DNA from: Coffea arabica
Lineage: Eukaryota > Streptophyta > Magnoliopsida > Gentianales > Rubiaceae
Direction of reading: 5' to 3'
NCBI RefSeq assembly: GCF_036785885.1
Contig: NC_092312.1
Coordinates: 11,178,001 to 11,242,000, forward strand
DNA: 64,000 nucleotides
This document shows positions 50,291-63,136 of this stretch, piece after piece. Below the pieces are notes generated by a model. That model searched no databases. It worked only from the letters and a program-made list of their open reading frames with translations, and had not been told where the DNA came from. Within the stretch, counting starts at the first letter, position 1. Each line of letters starts with the position of its first letter. The translations under genes and the position numbers were made by a program.

Positions 50291-51014
50291 TTGGGGCATT
50301 AATAAGTGCTTAAGGGTTGATTTTTCCATGCATGATGAAGACTGTAAAAAGATCAAGTCAAGATACATACACATATACGCAGAAGAGTCAGTTGCCGGCC
50401 TTTGATTCCCTTCTATTAAGTCATGAAGCAGCAGCCAATATACGAAAATTATATGTTTCTGTAATCAATTGCAGATCGATATTAGAAAATTCTTTTGTCC
50501 AACTTGCTTTAACCTCAATATTTATTAGGTAATGCAGTTAGTATTGATCCCAGAAAGGAAAAAAGATTAGTAAGAGAAAAAACTAACATATTAGTAAATT
50601 TTAGCCAGTTTTTTTTCCCCCCATATAGAGAAAAAACTAACTAAAATTTCTCTGACAAATATAGAGAATTTCAGACTGATCAAATTGTTCATCTGGACGA
50701 ATTAAGGATATTGGCTGTGTTATTAGGGAAAATATGCTACATCTTTGTTCATGTTTGAAACAAGGCAAAATGAAACAGAAGAGAAAAGAAGTAAAACAGC
50801 ATATTTGATGGCTACTAAAATAGTTGTTAAAAGGTAGTTATAGGAGAAGTATTTTTCCATCATCACTCACTCCTGGTGTTACTCTAAGAAAACAGTAAGG
50901 TTTTGTAGGTATGAATGTCTTTACCTACTCTTCCTTTTTTTTTTTTTGTCAAAAAAAAAAAAAATCGACAAAACATCAATTTCTTTACTCAATGAAAGTG
51001 AAGAAATTTTTAAG

Positions 51015-51172
51015 GTTTGGATTGTAAGTTATTTGAGATATTTTTACTGTAGCACTTTTTGTGATGTGATGTATGTGAGATAAAAAGGTAATTGGGAAGG
51101 TAAAAAGGTGTGTTGGAAATTGTAATGATGATGTAAGCAAATATATTTGGGAAAATAAAGGCCAATCCAAAC
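51015..51172. repeat. GTTTGGAT-type MITE copy
   Basis: From GTTTGGATTGTAAGTTATTT to GGCCAATCCAAAC. It includes CTGTAGCACTTTTTGTGATG and GTATGTGAGATAAAAAGGTA, the best-preserved internal block in the window. Confidence 0.65.
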
Positions 51173-52459
51173 AAACCCATCATTTACTCCAAACTTTTAT
51201 GCTTTGTGAATACACAAATTCTCAAAGTATATTGTACTTAATGATTCATGTCACTCCACACTTGAAATTTAAATTGGCAGAGCTTGACAGTGAAAGATAA
51301 AATATCTAGCATTCACAACTCTGTGTTTACAAAATACATTAGAATTATTGATTCATGTCATTCCACGCTAGAAGCTAACAATTGCCCTTTTGTATTGTTA
51401 TTTTTCGAAGGTTTTTTTTTTCAGAGAAATGTGTTGTAGCGATACGATATATATGAGGCAATTCAACGGTGAAAGATAAAATGTGTTTACAGAAAAATGA
51501 AAATCTTTCGGAGAAAAGCGGCAATTCAACGGTGAAAGATAAAATATCTTTTGTATTTGCCTCCTAGGAACCAAGTCTAAAAAAATTTAAACCATCTTTT
51601 TACAGTAAAAAATAGCAAATACAAGCATGTATGTGTAGGGTTGCTACTTGATTCCTTTACAAATCGGGATTAATCATATTGTCCAATTTTTACGTATGTT
51701 AACAAACATATGGTACATCTCACCTACCTGGTCTTATATGCTGATAGCACCATATGCTTAATCATCTAACTGTCCGAAAATGACATCTTTTTTTTTTTTT
51801 TTCAAATACAAAAGCATAATTTCGTTCCAATATCTGTACTAATGACAGCAATTACATCAAATTATGACACAGATCCATAGATCTGAAAATCAACTCTACT
51901 AATAAACTTGATCATAATATTAAAACTCTGACGAATATCATTGTAAATATGCGTCCATGTCCGAAAATGACATTTAGCTTCTCTAATAATTCACTGCTTT
52001 AGTTTAGTGAAATAGGAAGGATTAGATTTCTCATGCACGAGGCTTAAGCTTATGTGACTGGCAGACATTGTGCAAACTTTCAGTCCAAGAATCTAACAAT
52101 CTATCATAAGGTCTTCTTTTTTAGTGCTGGGAACTTCATGATTGATCAGTGCTGTCAACCCAACAAAACAAATCATGTAAACTATGATCAATCATTGGAG
52201 GATTTAAAACTCACTTGTGCATGTCTTTGCCTGGTGAAGATTGTGTGTTAATTTTTAAATCTTTGTTAGTAGAAATCTGGTGCCACTACATCGACGTTGT
52301 AGGACAGAGCAATCATTTTTGTTCATGAAAAGATCAAGCAAATTGCATAGGGTGGCCACAAGAAACCAAAATGCAAAGTCAGAAGTCGTAATGATTTTTT
52401 CTGATTTTCTAATGAAATGGAGCGCTAACTATCACTATCACAAAATGGTTTTACAACTA

Positions 52460-52793
52460 CTCCCTCCGTCCCACTTTGATAGTCCTGTTTTTCTTTTTCG
52501 TCTGTCCCAAATTATAGTCCACTTTCTTTCCAATTGAAAAATGTAGTTGTATTTTAATTTTTCTAAAACACCCTTATTCAATGTAAGTTGTTGTTACTAT
52601 AAACCTACCCCATTTAATGAGAGTTGATTCTTTTTTTTAACATCAATTCAAGTTCTCATAAAGTTGTACTCTAATTAATGTGAGAGTATTTTAGAAAAAT
52701 AGCTACCTAAATTGATTGTTCCAACAAAGTTAACTACTTTTTATTAAACTGTGTGAAAAAAGAATCAGGACTATCAAAGTGGGACGGAAGGAG
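52460..52793. mobile_element. Stowaway-type MITE (Tc1/mariner), copy 2
   Basis: A 334-bp element with ends CTCCCTCCGTCCCACTTTGA and TCAAAGTGGGACGGAAGGAG, bordered by TA at 52458-52459 and 52794-52795. It is the same family as 10086-10542, in opposite orientation. Confidence 0.85.
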
Positions 52794-54285
52794 TATTTTA
52801 TTCAGTAGCGTTCAATTGACCAAATAATTGCTTCAAAGAGCTGCATCTAATAGATCAACATTTGCGCTTATACTCCGAGAGTATCATATTTAGCATTTTA
52901 ATTTTCTTTATTTTTGTTTGATGGAGGGGTAACTATCGCTATCACAATTCTTGTTAGTTGTCTTGGGAGACAATTATTCTGCTATCAAATTTTCGAGATT
53001 CTTGAAGAAATTCCATGACTTTTCTTGCTTTCTTTGGTTATTGAATCTCCAAGATAATGAATGGGTAGTTTTTAATCTCTCGTGCTTGTGAGCCTTGATC
53101 AGAATCTTGCAATGACGAATTGCAGTGGCAGAGGATGCAGAAGGGGACCATATTCAGCAAAATAAGAGTCACTTAAAATAAGAGTCTCAAGGATTTAGGA
53201 CAAAAGCCGCCGCCAAAAAGGCATTTTATGTACAACATTGTTGGTGGCTTCTGCCAATAGGTCGGTGATTCATGCGTGCTACAAGCTGGTTTCTTTGTCC
53301 GCACTCCCCGCTCCATCCTCCTTAGTTCCCTCTACTCAAACCGGCTTTCTCGGCGCAATAGTTTGTTTTTGATAGAAAAATTTTGGAGATTTTGATCACT
53401 ATCATGGTTGAAGCGCGCTCTCGAGACCATACTTCATTTATAAGATTCTCACGTATTGTTTATTAATACAATCTTAACATCATCGATAGTAAAATTCAAA
53501 TACATGATCTTTTTAGTTACAATAGGCATCTATCTGATTCTTTTATTTAGCAAGTCAATCAATTACAAAATAGAAAATTGTGATCATAACTAGTTATACT
53601 TTATCTTTTAGGCACTTGGCAGGTTAAAACTTAAAATCTGTAAAAGTATGATCTAACGCGCATGATTCACTAGTTTGGTCAAAACTTCCGACATCTTATT
53701 ATATTGGCAGACAGCTATTTTCAGATTCTCTCTTTTTCCTCCATCTTTTCCCCTTGTAAAGTTATAAAGTAGTATCCATTAAACCGAGAAGAAAGCAGAG
53801 AAGCGGTAGAGCATACAGGGAACCATGCACATTCGCAATGCCTGATAATGGCTTAGAGGAGCATCTTAGATGTAGGCATGTCATCCGGAGCTTTTGTTGA
53901 CGAGTTGTATGTACTTTGCTCAGTGGAACAAGGATAAAGCAGGTCAATGATTTTCTCTGTCTTTTCTTTGTCCAGTGTCCAGATGAGCTGAGAGCCTGAG
54001 ACATTGCCTTTTTTTCCCCCCTTTAATTTGTCAAAACTCGTTAGGGTGACCAGTTTTTATTTTTTTTGGTAAAAAAAAAAGTTTTGAGTGAATTTAACTT
54101 CAATCATCACCACGAGTCAAGATGTGCCACCAAAACCATAGATCGATCGCTTACAAAATTCTTACAAATCGTCCACCAATATAACTTTCATATTGACAAT
54201 GAGATTTGAACAGGCAATCTTTTGTAAAGAAATGATCCGTTCTTGCTAATCGAATCAATTTGTGATGGCCTATAGTGATCAGTTC

Positions 54286-54427
54286 TGGATTGTTATTTTT
54301 AAATTTTTTTGCAAAAAAAAAAAAAAAGTATTGTAACGATTTGATATACGTGAAGTAAAAAAATGATCTAAAAATGTGTGCGCGAAAAATGTGAAAAATT
54401 TTTCTGCGAAAAGCTACAATCCGAACA
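54286..54427. repeat. GTTTGGAT-type MITE copy
   Basis: From TGGATTGTTATTTTTAAAT to GCTACAATCCGAAC; the core has TATTGTAACGATTTGATATA. Confidence 0.5.
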
Positions 54428-55158
54428 ATGTTATGTTATTGAATCCAAACAATGTTAAGTTAATCAATAGTACCGTTCACACTAATAGCCGATCTACATT
54501 ATTTAAACAGAACGACTCATATTTACTAGATGACTTCCCACCAATGCCCAAAGTTCAAAGCCTACTCAATGCTCGTTCACAGACCATATGATGAACACTT
54601 GGGAGTAAAGTTTCAAATTTTACAGGACTCGGCTGCTACAGCGCACAGTCACAGAGACTACTACTCTATAGTTCTACAAAGGATCCAGGCACCTTGAAAC
54701 TAAAGCAAAACTTGACGTGTTAGTTTGGTGCTTCTTTGCCAGCATTCCTGAAGAAGTCAGTCAATTTCACTTCCAGGTATGTTTAGTTCACAAATCAAAT
54801 GATTGACATAAAACCTGCTTGTAATATTAGATATCATATTTTTCCCTTCCCACAATAGTATACAAGGCCTAGAACAATATAGACCACGTTGGGCCTTTAA
54901 ATTCATGATATTCACTCAAAAAAGTTAATACATATTTATGCCAGTCCAAAACTGACTCGGTCAAGATTATACATTTCAAGGTTGTAGGCAACACTATTTG
55001 GCACTCGAGTACCTTTTTATGCTGTGGGATACCAGAAGCTTCAAAAGCCGGGAGCTTCATAATTAGGAGCAAAAAGATCTACATACACACAACTATCTAC
55101 AAAAGTATTGGAGTAATTACTCCCTAGCTGCTCTTGTACATTAAACTCGTACACTAAT

Positions 55159-58100
55159 TTACACACAAGGGATCTGTCTCCTCTTAACCATCTCTTCCAA
55201 ATTTTTTGACACCAATGCAGTTAAATTTGGATCTTCAAACCCAAGCTCAGGACCGAGTCTGCAATACAGAAAACATAAAGTCCCAATGAACCACCGGCAG
55301 AAAGGAGGAGAAAGTACAAAATCCCAGGTCTTTTTCACTCTTGATTTCTTTATTTATTAAATTTTCTTCAAACAAAAGTCATGGGAGAGGCCAGAGGAGG
55401 GGAAGCCGACAGTTCTTGGTTGCCATCAGACAATCCAGGTAGAAATTACATCAAGAAAGGACACATCTAATTATGGTTGTAAATTTTGGCTAGCTGGAGA
55501 AAAATCAATGACCATTGGTGCTCAGAGAGCAAAAGTATGTCAGATTCCACAAAGGAGTATGTAGCTACACTAGTAAATCATGTACAATTGTGTATGCTAA
55601 AATGAAGGGGCAACAAATATCAGAACTTCAAAGAGTACACGTCTTAAATTAGCTTACTTTGGATCAAGAACCAACTTCTGAACTTCTTTAATGGCCCAGC
55701 TTGCAGCATATAATGATATCTTTCCCACCTGCATCATAGTATAGTATAAGAGAAAGCACCACGATACACATGAAAGACTCTGTAAAGCAGATGCACTGGA
55801 AACCAGAAGTAAATCTCCTCGGCTACCTCCAGTATTTGAAGCTTAGCATCATGATCACTGGGAAGGCCACGGATTTCTTCAGCCAACTTAAGGGCCTCTC
55901 TTAGACTTTCTGGAGAAAGGAAATCAAGACCCAACTGAACTGTGGACTGCAAATTTACAAAGTGAAGGATTATGAAAGGGAAATTGAATTCACCCAAACA
56001 ACCATTTTAAGACAAATGAACAAGAGAAATCAATCACATGAAGTTCTTTAAAGCTCTTTCCTTGCTGCTGAGACTGTGCTGCAGCTCATAGCATCTAAGA
56101 CAGCCACACTAAACTGGGAAAATCACAACCTTCCACCAAAAGGCGAGGTTTCAAAATGGTGCTTAGTGGAAAGTCTTCAAATATGCTTGCTTACTGCTAT
56201 GCTACACACGAGTAACCTCAGCAGACCAACCTTCTTAGGTTGTCACAAAATGTCTTTGAGGCAAAAGGTCTGCTTTGAAAGTTGTCTAGAGACTCTTAAA
56301 ACACCAAACCACTTCAACACTATTTTTGCAAAAAGAAATAATAGTAGAATTCAACCTGTTAATAGGTGTTCTCAAGAAAAATTCTATGGGAAAACCTTCT
56401 AAAGCTAACTGGGATTATAGTAAGTACATTGAGTCCAAAACATAACATCAAGCACCGCTTGTGCTTCTTGTTCAAGTTGTAGGAAATGCTAAAAGAATGA
56501 GAATCACTACCAAGAGATATAATGATTGACATGAACAAGGACAAACTAATAGCAAGTCCTATTTCCTCTGGAGCCGAGAGATGCGTTCAGGCAGGACAAA
56601 AGAGTAGTCATGATACCAGGGACATAATCTCATGACACAATTGGGTAGTTACATTAACATGACATGAATATCAACTAAGCATCAGCTTGGCTTGAGCCAA
56701 AGCAAAAGACATTCTTGTCTTTACAATCCACCTGAAGAAATTGGGTTCATTAATAAAAAAATAAAATTTTGATTAGTCTCACCTGAAGATTTTTCACTTG
56801 GAAAGGACAACCAGCTGGGATGAAGACAGCCTCCCCCATATGCTGTTCAAATGACCAGGGTTCTATTCCTGAGAAAGGATTTAATAATTCCTTAAATTAT
56901 CCTATACCAACAAACCCAAACAAAGACACAGAGAGATATTGAAAGAGGAGATAATGGTCCAAATCAAACACTAAATATCACAAGAAATTACGAAGAAATG
57001 ACTAGGAACCAAACTTTTTAGAAGAACTCTTTATTGTCCAAGACTAAATATATGTCACAACTCTAAAAATGCTGCCAACATTCCATTTTGAATGGAACAA
57101 AGACTTTGTCATTCCCTTCAATGGAGAATAAGCAAGCATTTATTTCACATATTAGTTCACCAGAAAGATTGGTAATTGACAAGGCAGACTTGTTATACCA
57201 TTTCCAAATTTCATGCCAGGAAGAAAGAAAAGAAAAGAAAAAAAATGAGGAAAGAACAAAACTAATATAACCTGAGAGAAATACCAGCTCCAAAAAAAAG
57301 CTTTTGAGGACTTCAACGTGGTAAAACAAACTATTCAAACCTTGGAAAGAGAGATAACTTCGAAGAAAGAGAAAACCAAAATAAAAATGCTCAGACATAG
57401 TGAAACTCTATGTAGTTCAAAGAAAGTATACAAGTAAGCTACTTAGGTAGATACTTGATACTATTGCCTACAGCAAACAGACATAGAAAATTAAAAATAA
57501 CATCTCAGTGTAAGACTCACCAATCTCCTCCTTTAGTTTTTGCTTGTGATAACTATTCAAATAAATTGTGCCATCATAAAGAGGATGCCGCACCTGAGAC
57601 CAGTGTAGTGGATTTAGCAATGTGTATTTAGGCAACGTGAATTTCATTATCAAGCTTCAGAAGTTAATGACAAAAACATAAAAGGAAAAAGAACTCACAA
57701 AGTCATTTTCTAACCCATCCCTGTCAGGCGTTTCAAACTCCTTATGAACTTTCAAATACTCAATCAGCTTTGGAACATCTTGTAGGCGGAAAACATCCCA
57801 AAGTGCTCCTGGTTGAGAACTTTCACAGTTATTATCACTAGATACATTCAAATCCTCACCACTAACTGTTTCCTCTTCTGTAGGAGAAGCAGCTTTAGTG
57901 TGTTGATCCCTGAAAGCCTCATAATTATCAGGATCTAAAATATCTTGATTTTCATCCAGTCTATCCTGTCCACTGGTCAATGATTTCAGAGAATCACCAT
58001 TCAAGCTCATTTGTGGATCACCTGATGGTTCTCTTGTCTCAGAATCTGCAACGGTCTTCTGTACCTTCTCAACCTTTGTTCTCTCACGGCGTTCTAGTTT

Positions 58101-61100
58101 AGCATCACTTACATGTACCAGTAGGAAGACCTAATTAAAGTAGGGGAATGGTAATCCAAATCATTGATCAATCGACAACATTGACACACCAAGCAATAGG
58201 AGTTAAGAGCAAACCACGCATCCTTTGCCCCACCAAAAGGAAAAGATAAAATAACAAAACAAGGACTTAAAAAATAATATTTTCTTGTAAGTCACAAAAC
58301 CAAAAACAAAGTAATTAATTGGATCATAATTTGTCTGTGTACTAAATTTTTACAATACAAATCATATCCAATGCAATCATCCAACAGCTTGTTCTAGTTT
58401 GCTGAAGATTTTGTGAAGTCTGATTATGGAAAGCGAATATTGAAAATAATCAGAATCAGCTAAAGCTACTCTTGGCTAGATTCTAACTTTTAGCTTTTTT
58501 TACTATTAGATGCAAAAGCAAACAAGAACCTTTAAAAAAAACTGATTATAAAAAAATAGAATATAAAATCGGCTGAAATAATCAAATGATAACAAGCCCT
58601 AAAAATATACAACTCCACCCCCCACCCCAAGGGAAAATCAGAAACAGTTCTCAAATGGAACTAGATACTTAAAGCAGGAAGCATGCAATATATAGCACTT
58701 ACCACATCACGCATATTAAGCCGAAGCTTCTCCACAGAATCACCTCTATCGAGTTCTTTGCATGTTCCATATGAAATCTGAATTTTAGGGCCTACATCAT
58801 TCTGCAATGAATAATGAGGCAATTTTGCTGCAACATTTAGAAGCCCCCACTTCGAATGGATAAATTCTAGCAAGGGAAGCTTAATTATAAAGTCAGGTCT
58901 CTGGTACATTAAAAACTCTTCTGAAGAACTTGGAGACGGCCAATCCTTCAACTTTAACGTTTCTGGTCGACCATTTTCATGAAATCTACCCTCTGAGTAT
59001 CCCTTAATGAACTGACTCAGTTCAATATCAACCTGCTATTATATTGATCCATAAGAGAGGGACATGCAAAATGTGGAGAAGAGAACCCATAAATGGAAGT
59101 ATAGATGACTTTTTTATTTGCTGCTTGGGGGGGGGGGGGGAATGGAGTTTTATTGCTGTTAATTTGCAGCTTAATTCACTGGAAATTTACCTCAGTCCAA
59201 TTAAAACAGTCGATTGCCTTTACAGTTCTATTTGCATCCTTAAGTTTCTCTTCTGCAGTCTCTCTAATTCCTCTCAGTAGAACCTCGGGATCCCAAATTG
59301 TCATTAAGGAAGTATCACAAACTTCCTTAACAATAACAGGCTCTCCTCGACTCCAGTGGATTCTGAAGTCCCCAATCCCTTCAGTCTTGATATCTTGGGC
59401 TGATGGATGGTATAGACAGTTGTCGCTATCATTCTCTCTATGTGCCGCCTGGAAAAGCCTGAGATCAAATCCCGTTCTTTCCTCACTGCCAGAATCATAA
59501 ACTCTACATCCACCAACCATTTCTTCAGCATTTTTTACCAGTTTAGCAACCCAGTTCATCTTGAAGATGCGCTTTAGTACTAATGACGAGCAACCACATC
59601 CCCCATACTCCCGTGGTGGACATCGAATGTTGCCCTCCCTCTGAGCTCTCCAACCAGAGTACTTTCTGAGCAAATTCAGTTGGACATTAGATAATTCAAC
59701 TTGCTCCAATGCACTTTCTCTGTCATTACTTTCACCTGCTATCTGATTTTCCATCTTTACCTCAACAACAAGCCTGGATGCTTCTCTAATGTCTTTGCAG
59801 CAGCTAAGACAAAGATCATACAAGCAATTTGGACAATGTCTATGGTAATCGATTACAGGGATCCTGCAAAAGTTACTGCAGAGAAAATAAGGAATTGTTA
59901 AACAGTTGTCTGTACATACACAAAGTGCATTGGTATACCTAGAAACATGTACACATCAATCAAGCAGATTGGATCTCTAAGAAAAGAATAAAAGCAAATA
60001 AACACAATGTTGTTAACAGTACCAGCACATCTGCTCATCTGCATTCAATTTGGTCCTGGCAAGATCTATATTTCCTGCAAAAAAAGATGTGAAATACTGA
60101 GGTTTGTTAGACATAAGATGTAGAAAAATGGACACCAGATCTAACTAAAACAACCCAAACATCTGACCATGTAGCCTCTTTTCCAGCTCAACCTCAGCAT
60201 TCTGCTCATGATGGATCTGATTAACAACAGGAAGCACAGCAGATAATAGGCAGTAAAGATACTGCAATTTGTCTTGTATAGGTATCTCCCGTATCTTTGC
60301 CTGCACTTAGATAAAATTGCATTCTTGTGAGAAGTAACATCTGCTTGTGGAGAATGCTATATTTTACAGAGTGGAAGAACTTATGAATAGCAGCATCAGC
60401 AAAAAGACCTATACCTTTATCAAATTATCTCCTCGTAAACACACCTTGCAACTGCAACTACCACGACATGCTGGACAAACCCTCTGAATTTCTTCCACTG
60501 GGATGTCAGAGTACCTGATAGATCAGAACTTAATGGTTAGGCTAGTAACATTTCATTTCAGAAAAAAAAAATTTCTCCTGGAAGAAGGTTCTGACTACCA
60601 TGTTGAAATGCAGATATCACAATATCCTCTCCTATCACATTTAAGGCACCAAATCACCCTGTCTCTATCATTTCTTCTGCACTGATGGCAAGGTTGCCCG
60701 CCAGTATCATCAGAAGATTCTGAGCTTCCTTCAGAAGTTTCCTATTATGTAAGGTGGTAATCATGAGTAACATAGAACACATGCTTGCAAGAAAGATAAT
60801 CTGTCGACAAGAACAAATTTGACCAAGCCAGAATTATCAAAGAGATTGACTCGGCAATTTTAAGTTGGAAACAATTTTTATCCAAATTTTTTTGACATTC
60901 ACTTCATCCAAACAATACTTTTTTTTTGGTATTTAATAATTACTCATGTTTTTGCTCCATCAGCAATTTAATATGGCCTAAAAAGAGAGCTATACAATTG
61001 CACAGTGGAAAAAAGAATCCTAAGTAGACATACCATACATCATGAGGATCAAAGCACATTCATTTGTAGGCTTGTTTACCGGGTAACTATTGTTTTTGAG

Positions 61101-62087
61101 AATTTTCTCTTCATTTATTTATATTGTTTTGCCATGCTGACTACAGCTTTTAGGCTTCTAATATCATAAACCGACATCCAAAAACAGACACAAAAATAGA
61201 CCATACTTACCCAAAAATAGACACAAAGTGGAATCCACAAATATCCAAAGTACTAACTCATAGTTATCCTAAAGAATGTATGCCATATCTATACAGTCAT
61301 GATAAGAAATTTCCAAGTTAACCTTGATTACAAGAAATGTTCCATGGATAAAAGAAAATTCCATGACCTAAGATTAGTCTTTGATCGAAAACTCACTAGG
61401 ACGCAAACTAGTTGATGAACAATACGTATCATGGTTTCCACCTAACAAGTATGCTATGTATCTTCTTAACACTGTTTTACATGTCTGATGAGAAATTTTA
61501 AGGTAAAAGCAACTAATCTTTAGTACATTGCAACAACCAAAATATTGACTCACTGTCATTGGACTAGAATCAAACATCTTCTGTGATCTGCTTCTAGATG
61601 AATCGATTGTAGGAGGTGGTGGTGTCTTGTATGATCTTCGATTGTCTTCATGCATAATACCATCCCTTTGTAATTCATCATTTGACTTGAGAGAACTCCG
61701 AAGGGTAAGACTCCTTGTTGAAGGTGCTTCAGGTGAATAATTCCTCTGCGTTTTTGGTAATTTTTCTTTGTTCTTCTTCCCAGAGACTGAACCAGAATAG
61801 TCCCCAGCTATGGAATTAACAAGGGGTACATCCATATCATCACTCTTACTCTCGTAGTAATTATCACTTTCACCTATAGGTTTCCTTTTCTTCTTCATAC
61901 TAGCTTTTAGTGCGGAATTGGCAGCCCTTTTCTTTGCCTGTATGTAGTGCTTTTCACATACAGTTTTATCAGGCATGGACATTGCGGTACATCTCCATTG
62001 TTTGCCATCTGACCTCTTGCAACGCAGATCATCAGGAATCCCTACATTATCCTCACCAGCACCGGCAATTGACCGCGAATGATCCAT
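55159..62087 (-). CDS. JMJ24: WRC/RING/JmjC-domain protein, JMJ24-like, 952 aa
   Basis: Thirteen coding exons: 61554-62087, 60599-60741, 60415-60514, 60168-60300, 60023-60074, 59191-59875, 58703-59032, 57699-58130, 57521-57593, 56783-56868, 55827-55946, 55658-55728, 55159-55258. Total 2,859 bp, all GT..AG and in phase. Residues about 16-60 are the WRC domain ([20 protein letters not shown]). A Cys-rich RING-like domain is near 196-247 ([25 protein letters not shown]) with a second Cys-rich region near 320-345. The JmjC domain is about 640-890 ([33 protein letters not shown]). Family: plant KDM3/JHDM2. Iron ligands are missing (Arg653/Asn655 for HxD, Phe850 for His), as in Arabidopsis JMJ24, which is reported to act as a ubiquitin ligase on CMT3 rather than a demethylase. 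A nuclear role in DNA-methylation control is inferred. Confidence 0.94.
59127..59140. repeat. Poly-G run in JMJ24-like intron 6
   Basis: About thirteen consecutive G residues, C on the sense strand. Similar homopolymers occur at 2463-2477 (C) and near 21424-21435 (G). Confidence 0.8.
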
Positions 62088-62149
62088 GAAAAAATCTTCA
62101 ATAAGAAACTTAATGGTAGCGTCACATGCTGACTGAGGAAACGATCAAC
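62088..62149 (-). other. 5' UTR exon of the JMJ24-like gene
   Basis: Upstream of the ATG the sense strand has a clean acceptor TGCCTTTTCAG/GTTGATC at 62150, so the 5' UTR is split. A further candidate UTR exon is 62725-62806 (acceptor GATTTGCAG, donor TTTTAG/GTAAAG). Confidence 0.6.
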
Positions 62150-63070
62150 CTGAAAAGGCAACCATTTAAAGAGGTGTGCACACAAAAAATAAGAAAAGGC
62201 AGATGACAAGATATGAAACTAACAAATGTGTGAATGTGTGAGAAACACGATAAGCATTTTGAAACGACAACAAAGCTAAAGAAAAGCTAGAGCAGAATCA
62301 TCAAAGATTTATCTAAATAAATAGGTTGACCAGCCATCACTATGCACTGAATCAACAATTAGAAGATTCAGTATCCCCAAAGAAAGTACTTGCATGTTTG
62401 CCGAGCTCCAGTAAAGTACACTCAACAACTACCAAAAATCACTAATTTAACTACAACCAATTATGTTCACCGCATTAAATGCAGAAAACAGCACCAAACC
62501 ATAAACTCTTTGCAGAGATGAACATATGAAATGGAAAAAAAAAAAAAAAGAGGAAAAAAGAAAAACTGAAACCAGATGCTCAGCCTACATTGAGGCCTTT
62601 CAATTCAGGCCACTAAAAGCCCAAGTAAACTATTTCAAATGCAGCATTAAACAAACAAAGTCCCTTTCTCCCTAAAAATTACAGCAAGCAAAAGACAAAG
62701 AACAGATAAAATTGAAAACTTTACCTAAAAGACAAGAGCTGGAAAAAAATCCAATTTTTAACTGAAAAAACGAAACCCTAGCTCCAAAATTCCTGAATCC
62801 CAAGACCTGCAAATCAAGAAAAGTAATTAGATAAATAAAAAATTCACCTGCATGCTTGATTGCTCATACACGTGCGAATTACCAAGTGAATCAAAGCAGT
62901 ATAAAGGCAAATTTTAAATTTTTATTGATATCAAACACAAAATAATCAGAATCTGTATGAACATAGAATAAACGTCTCGATCAATGTCTACTTATATCTG
63001 TATACGTAAATAGCTAAATATTTAGGTAAAAGTATTTAGCGCCGTGTAAATGCTTCCAGTGTTAGCAATT

Positions 63071-63072
63071 GT

Positions 63073-63131
<59 letters not shown>
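63071..63131. repeat. (GT)n(GA)n microsatellite upstream of the JMJ24-like gene
   Basis: About thirteen GT units run into about seventeen GA units, roughly 1 kb upstream of the ATG and close to the probable first 5' UTR exon. On the sense strand this is (TC)n(AC)n. Confidence 0.95.

Positions 63132-63136
<5 letters not shown>

Larger units (their letters stand above)
49483..55158. other. Intergenic, MITE-rich, no intact gene seen
   Basis: Besides the elements listed separately, a block near 49975-50104 (GACAGTGTATATA .. ATAAAATTTACTC) resembles 5230-5400 and is probably another MITE family. The last 550 bp adjoin the JMJ24-like stop codon and should include its 3' UTR. Confidence 0.4.

Noticed and set aside
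53762..54004. Minus-strand open frame of 80 codons, with another readable frame (QLIWTLDKEKTEKIIDLL)
   Set aside because: The alternative frame looks protein-like but is short, lacks splice sites and matches no family I know; not enough to call a pseudogene.
59105..59500. Plus-strand open frames across JMJ24-like exon 6
   Set aside because: Antisense shadows of a well-supported exon.
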